Below, in pieces: positions 22,815 to 33,536 of a stretch of DNA of 64,000 bases. The first letter of the stretch is position 1. Each line of letters starts with the position of its first letter. The stretch is from Malus domestica (taxonomy: Eukaryota; Streptophyta; Magnoliopsida; Rosales; Rosaceae). Below the pieces are notes generated by a model. That model saw only the letters and a list, made by a program, of their open reading frames with translations. It was not told where the DNA came from and did no database searches. Location of the stretch: assembly GCF_042453785.1 (NCBI RefSeq), contig NC_091669.1:35047001-35111000 (forward strand), in the 5' to 3' direction. Both the position numbers and the translations under genes were made by a program.

Positions 22815-23188
22815 GACCATCTCCTGGGCTAAAAGCTAAATTTTTTAGTCCGGAAAATTTAGCTTTTAGCCCAGAAACATCTTTTCTGCTCCAACCCTTC
22901 TACCCTAAAATTTTAGCCCGGAATTATTAAAGAATGAAATTAGCCTAAATTTTTTTCTTAAATCAATTTTTTTTAAATAAATATGTAGATTATTGTAAAT
23001 TAATTTTATGAACATTTTAATCTAAAAAAAATTAAATTCCGATAAACATTTCGCATTTAGCCCGGGGGGAAAGCTGGGGGGGTATTTGGCCCAGAAATAG
23101 CATTTGGCATTTAGCCTAAAATTTTAGCATGGGTTTGAGAGTGTTTGGGGGGGGTAATTTGGCTTTTAGCCCAGGGTTGGAGATGGTC
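22815..23188. mobile_element. PIF/Harbinger (Tourist-like) MITE, 374 bp
   Basis: Termini GACCATCTCC...GGAGATGGTC are inverted repeats that continue with GGGCTAAAAGC / GCTTTTAGCCC. They are flanked by the trinucleotide TAA on both sides (22812-22814 and 23189-23191), as in Tourist-like elements. The interior contains more GGGCTAAA-type units and is AT-rich, with no coding. It lies 470-843 bp upstream of the MYB start codon. Confidence 0.82.
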
Positions 23189-23191
23189 TAA

Positions 23192-24330
23192 CTAGTGGTA
23201 GTTTTCTATTATCCATTTCTATACATTATTTTATTTATGCTATTTGAAGGCCTTATTATATATGATTTGTACATGTGAAGAGAACGTGATAGACAAATTT
23301 TCAGGAGAACTAAATGTTAAATAAAAAAAAGAAAGCATTGGGATGACCTACCAATTAACTTCTTCCTCTAGAAACTATCATGCATGTATACTGTTTGTAG
23401 TATGCACCATAAATCCCATGTCATTCGTCCGTACTCCATAGTTCGCCAAATTTTTTAATGTATATGGATTTCGTTTGACCAGAAAATACGATATGGTATA
23501 TGTATGTGGATTTAAAGCATCTTTAAATCTTATGTGGAATGCTGACTAGTCACTTTTGACCATAAATATTGCCCCACCCTAATAGTCTTTTAGGTGATCT
23601 GAATTCGGAGTAATGTTTGAAGTTGTTGCTTCTACCTTCAATTGCAATTTTATTTAATTTTAACTCATAGTTCTCATCATCCACTTGAATATTAAATTTT
23701 TAAAATTGGTTTTACTGTTCATTTATTTTAATATGGGTCCTATATGATATAAAATAATAACTAACATATTGATTAGAATATACTGAATTTGACAAAAAAA
23801 AATCGACATACCCATTGGAGATGTTAAACAAACTTAATGCATAGGGTTGAAAAAATGGTTGGGTGTTTAATTTAGCTTTCACTATGAACTCTATGTGTTG
23901 TATACCTTCATCATGACTCCATAAGCCCTATAGATAGTACTAAAGTTCATTATGCTTACGGTTATTGATAAATATGTTGGAAAACTTAACTAGTTAGCAA
24001 TTGGTTTACTCTTATGTTAGGGTGTTGGTATGTTGTCTATTCAGGTTAGATTGTACTATATTAGGTTTAGATTGTTTTTCAAGTCTATTTCTACTCACCC
24101 CTAACCTTGGTTGACTCTTATGTTAGGGGTGTTCGTATGTTGTCTATTCAAGTTAGATTGTACTATATTTTCTACTAGTGTTAGAGTGTTTTTCGAGTCT
24201 ATTTTTACTCACCCGTAACCTTGGTATAGCATTACCCCTTCTAGAATTGGGTCGCATCTATTAAACTAACCATGGCTAGTCTATGCTTTTAATTAAATTT
24301 TTATCAAAAAGAAAAAAAAAATATGCTTTC
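23192..24330. other. intergenic with a tandem duplication
   Basis: No gene seen. At 24008-24224 two adjacent copies of a unit of about 110 bp (each starting ACTCTTATGTTAGGG and ending CTAACCTTGG or CGTAACCTTGG) form a diverged tandem duplication. Confidence 0.65.
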
Positions 24331-24507
24331 TGTTGTAGCTTATTTTGTCTGACAGGGTTAAGAGGGCCGACAGCAAGGAGAAGAGAGAGTGAGAGAGATG
24401 TGTTTGTAGAATTGTTTTCCCCTCCTACATAGTACCTTTATTTATAGTAGAATCCAATATAATCTAGGATTTACACAATCACACTTAAACTAGGAAAGTT
24501 TACAACA
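24331..24507 (-). repeat. 3' LTR of the 24.3-kb copia element
   Basis: In minus sense it begins TGTTGTAAACTTTCC after the purine tract and ends with ACAACA beside the CTTTC duplication. It contains a TATAAATAAAG-like core (about 24430). Confidence 0.8.
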
Positions 24508-24879
24508 CTCCCCCTTGAGTGTGTAAATACTCAAGGTAGATTTAGCATCATGCAGAAGTTAAGGAAGTCGACTCGTCGGCACTGATTCTAAGGAACAACA
24601 CTTATTCTCAATAAGATAGGAACTTGCATAAGTAAATGAGTCTCACTAAAAAAACTCTAAGGCTATGGCAAAAACCCGAGAAGGGACAAAATTCATAGTT
24701 TAAGGAAAAATGCGCAAGAAATGCAAAGTCAAAAGAAACGTCTACGGGACGTCATTAGGGATATGACCAGCCCAAGGTGGGTGCCTCATTAAAACCTAGT
24801 TAGGTAGCAAAAACCCAGTGGGAAAAATGCTCCTAATCGTAGGGAAAAGAGTGCATTAAGATCAAGCAAGTATCTTCAA

Positions 24880-26056
24880 GATACTCCCCCTGAGTTTGAC
24901 ACAATTCCAAAGAGAAATAGCAATGTTACAACTCAGAAAGTTTATGCATACCAATTCCATGAAGAAGCTTTTGAAACATCGTCTTTGGCAGTGATTTGGT
25001 GAAGAGGTCTGCCAAATTGTCTTATGAACGGATTTGCTTGACTTCAATCTTCTTATGCTCTTGTTGTTGATGTGAAAAGAAGAATTTCGGCACAATGTGT
25101 TTGGTGTTGTCTCATTTGATGTAACCCTTCTTGAGTTGTTCGATACATGTTGCATTGTCTTCAAAGATCATCGTCAGGACATCAACGGCAGGATAGAGAT
25201 CACAGAAGTTTCGAATATGGCCCACTATTTCTCTCAACCAAAAGCATTCCCGAGTTCCTTCATGTAAGGCGAGAATTTCAACATGGTTAGACGAAATGGC
25301 AACTAAGGTTTGTTTAGTTGACCTCCAAGAGATTACAGTGCCTCCAACAGTAAAGACATAACCTGTTTGAGAAGGCACCTTGTGCGGATCAGATAAGTAT
25401 CCTGCGTCGGCATAACCAACAAGGCGAGAATTGACTTGAGAAATAAGGGGTGCGGCATCACTCAAGGATCCATAGGGATAGAACAATCCCAAATCCGTAG
25501 TACCCTTAAGGTAACTGAAGATATCTTTAACGCCAGTCCAGTGTCTGCGTCTTTGTGCATTACTGTATCTTGCCAAAAGATTAATAGCGAAGGAGATGTC
25601 GGGTCTAGTGCATTGAGCTAAATACAATAAAGCACCTATCGCACTTAAATAAGGAACTTCAGGCTCCAAAATCTCTTTATCATCCTCCTTCGGACCGAAG
25701 GGATCTCGTTTTGCATCTAGCGATTGAACGACCGTAGGAGTACTCGAAGGCTTCACTTTATTCTCATTAAAGCGGCGCAACACCTTCTAGGTGTAGTTCG
25801 ATTAATGTACTAGAATTCCATCAGAACAATGCTTTATCTCAAGACCGAGACAATATCGAGTCTTACCTAGATCTTTCATCTCAAATTCCAACTTCAGGTA
25901 TGCAGCAGTTCTCACGAGCTCTTCAGGAGTTCCGATAAGGTTCATGTCATTGACATATAATGCAACAATCGCAAATCCAGAATGTGACTTCTTAATGAAC
26001 ACATAAGGGCATGGTTCGTTGTTCACATATCCCTGACTAGTCAAATACTCACTCAA
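24880..26056 (-). pseudogene. copia RT C-terminus and RNase H, decayed
   Basis: From 26056 down the minus strand reads an RT segment with LYVND in place of the catalytic YVDD, then LKLEFEMKDLG, then stops near 25800. From 25783 to 25112 an open frame reads the copia RNase H connection and RNase H: SAIGALLYLAQCTRPDI, GYADAGYLSDP, SWRSTKQ. The terminal block LADLFTKSLP sits near 24990 after more stops. The Asp-to-Asn change alone would abolish polymerase activity. Confidence 0.9.
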
Positions 26057-26180
26057 ACGATTATACTACATTCTTCTGGATTGTTTCAATACAAGATGTA
26101 ATAGGAAAGGATAACTAGAATCCAATCTAATCTAGAATTTACACAATCACACTTAAACTAGAAAAGTTTACAACACTTTC

Positions 26181-27416
26181 TTGTTTGTTTCAGAATTATT
26201 TATTTATAAATACACTTCTTGTGACTCAGTAGAATTAAGTTCGACAAGATAGTAGTATTTTCAGGCAATGTAGCCATCTGACAATTTTTTGGTGTTCTTT
26301 AATTTTTTTTAGTTGGGGACCGCACTTTATAGAAAGCATTTTCTATTATGTGAGAAGTGTTTTTGTTTGAAAATGCATTTGAAAGTGTTTCTTAAAGAAT
26401 CAAATAAAGTGTTTTCACATAAAGTACTAAAAAGTGTTTCCATACCCCAGAAACATTTCTTCCAACTATGCTAGAAACAATTTTGAATCCTTGCAAACTG
26501 ACTCTTAATGCAGGCCAAGTTTTATCACCTCATGTGGGGCATCATTACAGGCATTTTAAATTATATACTCATCTACAGTGAGATTTATCGATTTTCATGT
26601 ACATATAGTATATATTTATTTGGCATTTCACTTAGATCCAAAAAATTTATTATGCACTCTAAACTTTATAAATTAAACTAGAAACTTTGTATTAATAAGA
26701 ATAGTGCATAATGACACATTTTGAGTGCCAATAACAACTTCCTTCTCGTATATATGTTACAAGTGACATAGCCTGATTAGTTTTAATCCAGCAGTATAAC
26801 CAGTCCGGGCACTTTACTGTGAGAAGAGTGCATTCCCATGTTTCTTCTTATGACAAGAGGGCACAACGGAGGATTATTATTCCCTATAATGGACAAAAGA
26901 GCTAGCTATTAGGTTGTGAAAATATAATTTAAAAAATAGTACTATTATTCTCTGTTGCCAACGGATCCCTAATACAGACTAGAAGGAAGAAAGGCCAACA
27001 AGAACCAGCACAGATTCTTAATTATACCTCAAAAACCACTACCTGAGAGGCTGAGACAAACAAAGATGACGGAATTATTCTACATAATGGAATAATCAAA
27101 AACAGAAATAACAAACGCAGTCAAAAGTTTGACTAGAAAAAGACTGTGTAATGGATTAAGTGGAATTTTACCAAAGAAAATCATGCAAGTATATAATTAA
27201 GAATCAAGAGAACGTGGAGTAAATCCACAAAAGATACATTACTTTGTAGGAACTTTTGGTCAAAACTAAGAGCAGTGTCTGTGTCTCAGAGGTTCATGGA
27301 AAGTTCCATGAAATATGATTTGCACGCATAAATGTCCAAGGTTCCCTCCAACAATGCTACAACCCTACTTTGTAATTGATACATTACCCAAAATATAATA
27401 GTTTATAGAAAACAAA
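26181..27416. other. intergenic, no gene seen
   Basis: AT-rich sequence without recognisable domains or clear terminal repeats. Confidence 0.5.
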
Positions 27417-27420
27417 TGCT

Positions 27421-28026
27421 ACAACTCAAAGCCATCCATGACATACAAGGTAATCTCCATCTTAGTGCAGAAAAAAAAAAATAGTCATCTCAGATAATTC
27501 TCTTGAAGGGATTAGATGCTTCAAATCACTTGAAGCACTAACGTAGTCAACCGTACAGCTGCATTTTATTCTTCTAGTGGAAAGGGGTAAAATAATAATT
27601 TTATAAAAATGTTTCAACTCAAAGCCATCCATGACATAATCACCACTGGGTGACCCAATGTTTGGAGATAAATTTCAAGTCCGTATTCCACACGGCACGT
27701 CCATGGTTCGATTCCTAGTGCTAGTTAATTGCACAATGGTGACCAGGAGGAGGCTGAAATGCCTTTGTAACTCTTCCCAACCCCATAAAAGGTGAACTGC
27801 AGTGGCAATGCCACCAACTAATCCCCTTTTTTTGGGAGAGGGGGGAAACCATCCATGACATATATACAAGGTAATCTCCATCTTAGTGCAGATAAAGAAA
27901 AAATAGTCACCTTAGTTAATTCTCTTGAAGGGATTATATGCTTCAAATCACTTAAAAGCGTTATGGTAGTTGAACCTTACAGCTGCATTTTATTCTTCTA
28001 GTGGACTTTGGAAAGAGGTAAAATAA
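27421..28026. repeat. tandem duplication of about 180 bp, second copy split by a SINE
   Basis: Copy 1 (27421-27595) and copy 2 (27613-27638 continuing at 27863-28026) share CTCAAAGCCATCCATGACAT, TAATCTCCATCTTAGTGCAG, TTCTCTTGAAGGGATTA and CAGCTGCATTTTATTCTTCT. Copy 2 is interrupted at the CCATCCATGACATA point by the SINE at 27639-27848. Confidence 0.85.
27639..27848 (+). mobile_element. SINE-like insertion with 14-bp TSD
   Basis: The perfect 14-bp direct repeat CCATCCATGACATA flanks it (27625-27638 and 27849-27862). Inside, an A-box-like TGGGTGACCCAATG is followed about 60 bp later by the B-box GGTTCGATTCC (near 27706-27716). The 3' end is T/G-rich, not poly-A. The layout fits a tRNA-derived SINE. 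Confidence 0.68.
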
Positions 28027-29690
28027 TTAAATTCGCTAATATTTAAACTTAAGACCTATCACACTAAATGATACGATTCATATTTAAATATGCATAAAAA
28101 TTTATTATTGGTTGATGTGCCCAAAAATCGAATTAGCATACGGTGTAGTGAAGTTGACCTTCACAGGAGTGCTTCGCTCAAGGGTAGAATGACTAAGTGA
28201 TTTGCAAGCTAAGGAGAGCAGGTACAAAGGACACATGTGTGGTACTGGCTAAGAGCCTTTGATGCTTAAGTTAGTAATGTATATTTTGGACGCCACATGG
28301 GCGTGTTTATTGATACTATCATGAAGATTAGTAATCAATGGTTACTTTTAGAAGGGAGTAGAAGTTTCCTCTTTTTAGAAGTGAAGTTGGTGAAACTTTG
28401 ATGAGCTAGTCAATGTGGGATTGAATAGGGTTAATATTGTGTTGTCACTTGTCATATCGTGATTGATTTTCAAGTTGGAGGGAAATCTTCTATTGGTTAA
28501 GGGATAACTAGTAAGTGACTACCACATGTCGTGGCCTCCCACCTGTTTGGGGTTAGTTTTGTGTGATTTTGGTAAGGGTGCCCCAGCGAAAATTCAACAG
28601 GTTCATGGTGCTTTACAGGTGGTCGATACTCGGTAACTTTGAGGTTGATCATATACATGATACAAACATTTATTCATCTATCATCATAAAGTTTACCTTA
28701 AGCTTAAAGTTCAAAATTTTAAGCTCATTTTAAATTAAATAATTCAAAACAAGATTTACAAGAATACACTATTGTCATTCACTCCTTATAAACTTGACTT
28801 TAAAAATTTCATTTTGCGCTTCTCACAAAAGTATGTTTTTTTATAAATAAAAATAGTTTGAAGTACAAAATAAGAATTTTTTAGTGCTAATAACAATTTT
28901 ATGTACATAAATATGAAATGACTATAGTCTCCATAAGATTTTTAACTTATTTTCTAAAACCCCACATAAAGATTGAATAGAAGATGGAGCAAATTTTCGT
29001 TTCGTAGATATTCCGACAACAACTAACGATTGTATGATTGGCCACACTGTCATTGCCGTTTATCGTCGAGAAGGCCTTGATCAGTTTTATTGTCAAACAC
29101 AATACATCCTTGGGGGTCTTAAATAAATGGCATATCCTTTGGGAAATGATATATGCGACTGTGAAAGAGGTTGTCTTTATATGGAAAAATGAGGAATTAT
29201 GTAGGCTATTGATTTGAAAATTGAATAGAGAATGGGAGAAAGTTTTTTTATTTGACTCTCCTTGGCTTCTTTTGAGCGACTTGTCTTCCTCTACTTCTTA
29301 TTTTTTAGGGATGAACATGGAATACGCGAGGTTGATGTAAAAGTAAAAAAACCAAAGTATTTAGTCCAAAAAATGTTGTAGAAGAGATCATAAGGATGTT
29401 GAAAGTACAAGGATAAAGAAACCGAGAATTCGCTGAATCAAAGGCAATTGAGCTCGATCAACATCGTTAGTCATAGATTTGCTTGACACAACCAAGATCA
29501 ACGCTTGAATATAAAATAAAAAAACATTCACTTATTAGTAAGTAATAAATATATAAGGGTTCGTTTGATAACAATTTTAATAAATAATAAAGTAGTTAAC
29601 CATCAAAATTTCAGTTTATAGTAAGAAAATTAAAATTGAAAACGAAATAGTTACGAACTGCTCATAAGTGAATCATTTGTTTAATTTGTA
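28027..29690. other. intergenic, possible unassigned LTR-like and MITE-like segments
   Basis: No gene seen. 28140-28640 has LTR-like texture but I found no partner or target duplication. Around 29561-29672, GGTTCGTTTGATAAC on the left and CGAAATAGTTACGAAC on the right form the imperfect ends of a MITE resembling the one at 45405-45566. Confidence 0.4.
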
Positions 29691-29990
29691 ACTTCAACTT
29701 GTCAACGCAAAAAATACCACTGGCTAAGGGGCCTTAGATGCTGTTGGGTACAGGGCCTTTCGCTGGATTGAATCAGGCCCACATCTAATTGGAGTCCCGT
29801 GGCAACAACAAACCCAGAGAAGAGAGGTGGGTAACTCGGACAGGTGAGGTGGCTCTGTCATCGTGATTTTGTGGTGTTCAGTCTTCTGAGTTGACTCGAG
29901 TAACTCGTTAGTTGCCTTTCGGTTTCGCCGTGTTTTCTGCTTTTATAATTTTTCGACCGAAAAAACGTTAACTCTTTTGTTTGTTTGACC

Positions 29991-32724
29991 ATGTCTTGTG
30001 CTTCTGCAACTGCTGTAGCATCAGTCTACATTTCCGGCCCGAACTGTCCCGGCAGTCTCACCCACGTACCCATTTGGAGAAGCTCTTCTCTCAGACCACC
30101 GCCGCCGTCTTCTCTCGGCGACTTCTCCTTCAAGATCCCATGTGGGTCTTTCAGGCGGAGCTCCGTCCTCACTGGATTCAGAAGTACTTCCCCCGTCGTT
30201 ATGCAATGGCAGGACTGCAAGTAACTTCCCAGATTTTTCATTTATTTATTTATTTTCTTGCTGGCCAATTTGAGTATTATGGCTATCAGAAAGTAGTTCG
30301 ATTGGTATTTGGTAACATGGATTAATATGTGGAATTATGTTTTGGTTACTTGGGCAGATTATACATTAGCAAATTGTTATTTGTTTTTTTATTTGTACAA
30401 GCAACAGTGGGGAGGGGGGAATCGAACCTAGGATCGTGGACGTCGGGACTCGGGTTAAGTGCTCTTAACCAACTGAGTTACAAGCCCGTTGCTCCATTAG
30501 CAAGTTGTTATTGATTCAATATGTAATGAAACAGTGAAACTGTTTCTTATGTTTGGGAATTCCTACGATGCTTAATCTTTTTTTCGGAATAGTTTTATAG
30601 TACAATGCAAAACCATAAAGAATGTGAACTAGTTCTTGGAGTGAGGTGTAGCATGTTTGTGATCAAAGCCTTACTTACTGCTACTGATTACTAGACAATG
30701 TGATCAAATGCAGAGTAAAGATGGAAATTGATGTGCCTATTTCCGTTGCATATGATTGTTACTCTGATCGTGAGGCGATTCCCCGTTGGATGCCTTTTAT
30801 TTCAACCGTGAAGGTGCTAAACTACTCTCCTACTACTCTTTAGATGATATTCAAAGCAAATTTGATTTTCTTGTCAGTGCCTACTTGAGAATTGAGATAT
30901 AATCACTTGTATCAATACTTTCCCAGCCTATATTTTGTTGTTAAAGTTGTCTAATTGTGAGGGAATAATTTATTTGCTCTGATCTGATTCCTCAAGAGTT
31001 GAGAGTAAAATGTTGCAGCGGATATGATTTCAAGTTGGCCGATTACAGATTCAGTTTTTTCATTTTTCAAAGATTGATACTTGATTTGTTTTCGTCACAT
31101 TTTGAAAGATTGATATTTGATATGGTATATAAAAACAGATATTGGAAGACCAGCCTGACCTATCACGATGGTCACTGAAGTATAAAGCTTTTGGTCGTAA
31201 TATTGAATTCTCATGGCTTGCTCGGAATATGCAGGTAAGATTTACATTTTACTTAAAAATCTGTTTTTCCTTGCATAATTCCTTCATCTACTGTAAGAGC
31301 TGAGTTCGATGTGTCATTACAATAACCCCTTTCTCACTCTCTGCAAAAACTTCATGCAGCCTACACCAAATCAGAAAATCCACTGGAGATCTCTAGAAGG
31401 GCTTCCTAACAGGTCAGAAGATGAGATATTTTAGCAGAAGCTGTGTACTTTAGTAGCGTTTTTGCTCAAACTATAAGTGTGGTTCTTGTCGTCTTTACTT
31501 TAAATGAAGCATTTGTACCTACAGTTACCGGGATTTATCTAACAGCAGTACTTGTACACTGTCATCCTAGAGCTTATATGTTAGTCATTGTTTAAGATTT
31601 ATCATGGAAAATATGATAACTCGACAAGTAAAAACAAGTACCCATAAAATTTTAGTCATATATGAGGTTTCTGTGTTGGTACATAGAAAACTAGAAGCTT
31701 AGCGGTTCAATCCCTAGCACAACTAAAGGACAGGATCTTAGTCTTTCATCATCTTAAGTGGAAGCTGCATTTCATAGGATGCAAATGAGTAATTGAGAAA
31801 ACAGTGAAAAATGTTCGATATATCTTGTTTTGAATTGTCTGGAAGCCACTCTGTAGTGTATGACAAACAAAATGATGCTCATGTCATTGAGGTTACAAAC
31901 CGACAACATGCACAAATATAATGTTTAACTAGTGATTGTATGTTGTATGCAAATGAAGCAGACGCTTTCCTTTGCTTTATATTGATACTGTAATCTTGAT
32001 AAACTGTTTTACTTATTGTATCCGCAGAGGTGCTGTTAGGTTCTATCCGAAAGGTCCTTCATCATGCTTAGTAGAAGTGAGGTTCCTGTCATATATTGAA
32101 CTTCAATTTTTTGCAATTCTTATTTTTTAGTGTTATACATCTTTATTCACTTGGTCTGATCAAGCCATCCAATTGGTGCCTCGCGAGGGGTGATTAGTCG
32201 TCGTCAATTTGATTGTTTTACAACTTGTCCTCATTCCTTGGCCATCAATTGAACGGCATTAACGCATCTTAATTGGATTGGTAAAATGCAAAATAATTCC
32301 CGTTGACAGGGTTTCCTGTTCCAGGCTTCCCATATCTAGGAAAAGGCCATTTTTGCTTCTCATTTTTCACATTGCATTGCTCATATTGCTCTTATCAATT
32401 TTCAATTGCAGCTAACGGTGTCATATGAAGTTCCGCCAATTCTGTCTCCAGTGGCATCAGTAAGTATTCTAACTCTGCTTAAGTTATTATGCATTCTCCA
32501 GTCCGGAGACCCTAATCCAGATTCAAGTCAGTTAAAAAATGTAGAGATGTTTTTCAATTGCAATGTTGTTTACTTTACGGTGGGGATGTAGTAATCCATC
32601 ATTACTTTGATTTCTGATGTGAATCCTCCAGGCGCTTCAACCATTTCTTGAAAATTTACTTGGACGTGGCTTGGAAAGGTTTGCGACATTTGCAAGAACC
32701 TACAAAACAGACTCACCAGTTTGA
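29991..32724 (+). CDS. START-like polyketide cyclase/COQ10-family protein, probably plastid-targeted
   Basis: Seven exons: 29991-30220, 30714-30813, 31139-31234, 31360-31412, 32028-32076, 32412-32459 and 32632-32724 (669 nt, 222 aa), all GT..AG with consistent phase. The first about 70 residues are Ser/Pro/Arg-rich with few acids, a typical chloroplast transit peptide. Next comes the SRPBCC/START-like core: KMEIDVPISVAYDCYSD, RWMPFISTVK, W..KY..FGRNIEFSW, then IHWRSLEG, GAVRFYPKG and LTVSYEVPPIL, ending with a C-terminal amphipathic helix (LLGRGLERFATFART). These proteins bind hydrophobic ligands or lipids; the substrate of plant members is not clear. A SINE sits in intron 1. The ATG at 29991 is the first in frame. 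Confidence 0.88.
30382..30495 (-). mobile_element. tRNA-derived SINE, 114 bp, 17-bp TSD
   Basis: In minus sense it starts GGAGCAACGGGCTTGTAACT, contains the A-box TAACTCAGTTGG and the B-box GGTTCGATTCC, and ends in an A-rich tail. It is flanked by ATTAGCAAATTGTTATT (30365-30381) and a copy with one mismatch (30496-30512). The tRNA-like part alone could be mistaken for a tRNA gene. It lies in intron 1 of the START-like gene, antisense to it. Confidence 0.85.
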
Positions 32725-32896
32725 TATTTTAAATGAGTAACCACTTCATCTTACCGAGTGATTTTCCCACTGAAGCGTTGTTTGATATTATACCATTTGG
32801 GTCCAATGACCAGCTTCTCTGAGGCTGGCTTTTCCCTCTTGTAAGTTACTTCTTCCCAAAGGCAAGGAATGAAGAAATTATTCATATAAGTCAATG

Positions 32897-32901
<5 letters not shown>

Positions 32902-32932
<31 letters not shown>
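32902..32932. repeat. (CT)n microsatellite
   Basis: About 15 CT units in the 3' flank of the START-like gene. Confidence 0.9.
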
Positions 32933-32937
<5 letters not shown>

Positions 32938-33536
32938 TCTTGCGCCACTCCTAATATTAAGAATATTTTGTGATGTCAATCAAATTACACAGCGTCGTCA
33001 GGAATTTGTTGCATTTTCTCAATTCAATCAGGAAGTTTTTCTAAATTCAATCAGGGATTCGTCGCATTTTCGCAATTCAATCATGACTGTCAATTTCCAA
33101 TTCTACTGACTGGTCCAGACAAGCGTTTGTCAAATGCTGCGAATAACTTATGCGTTATTTGTTGATAGCCAAGTGCCAAAAGGAAAAAGCATACTCGAGA
33201 AAGAAAGAAAGCCAAAAGAAAATGAAGATCCCACTAATATACATAAATACACATGACCGGATTAGAAAAGGGCTACATCGGATGGACTATACAATCACAC
33301 TGGACTAACTAAAAGAAAGAATGTATCAACAACATGCATCTTTTTACAACACCACGCCATCCGATCCACACCCCCTTTCTTATGTATGTACATCAATCCT
33401 GAATTCACCGAGGTATACACGAGTAATCCAAACACCTACAAAACTGCTAGCTGCTCTTTTATCTCGCGACTGAAGCAGCCGAAACAATGCACGGTCGCTT
33501 ACGAGGAAGACCCTTACTGAAAAATTGCATGTACAA

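Larger units (their letters stand above)
24331..26175 (-). mobile_element. truncated Ty1/copia element with intact TSD
   Basis: The ends are marked by the 5-bp duplication CTTTC (24326-24330 and 26176-26180), and in minus sense the element runs TGTTGTAAAC...CTACAACA. The 3' LTR is 24331-24507 (177 bp), after a purine-rich AAGGGGGAGTG. The 5' LTR survives only as its first about 65 bp (26111-26175). Next to it lies the C-terminal half of RT, so the rest of the 5' LTR, the primer site, gag, protease, integrase and the RT N-terminus are deleted. The preserved duplication shows the loss happened after insertion or came in with a defective copy. Confidence 0.88.

Noticed and set aside
30409..30498. 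tRNA gene on the minus strand (A and B boxes present)
   Set aside because: It lies in an insertion with a 17-bp target duplication and an A-rich tail, and lacks a sound cloverleaf by eye; a SINE fits better.
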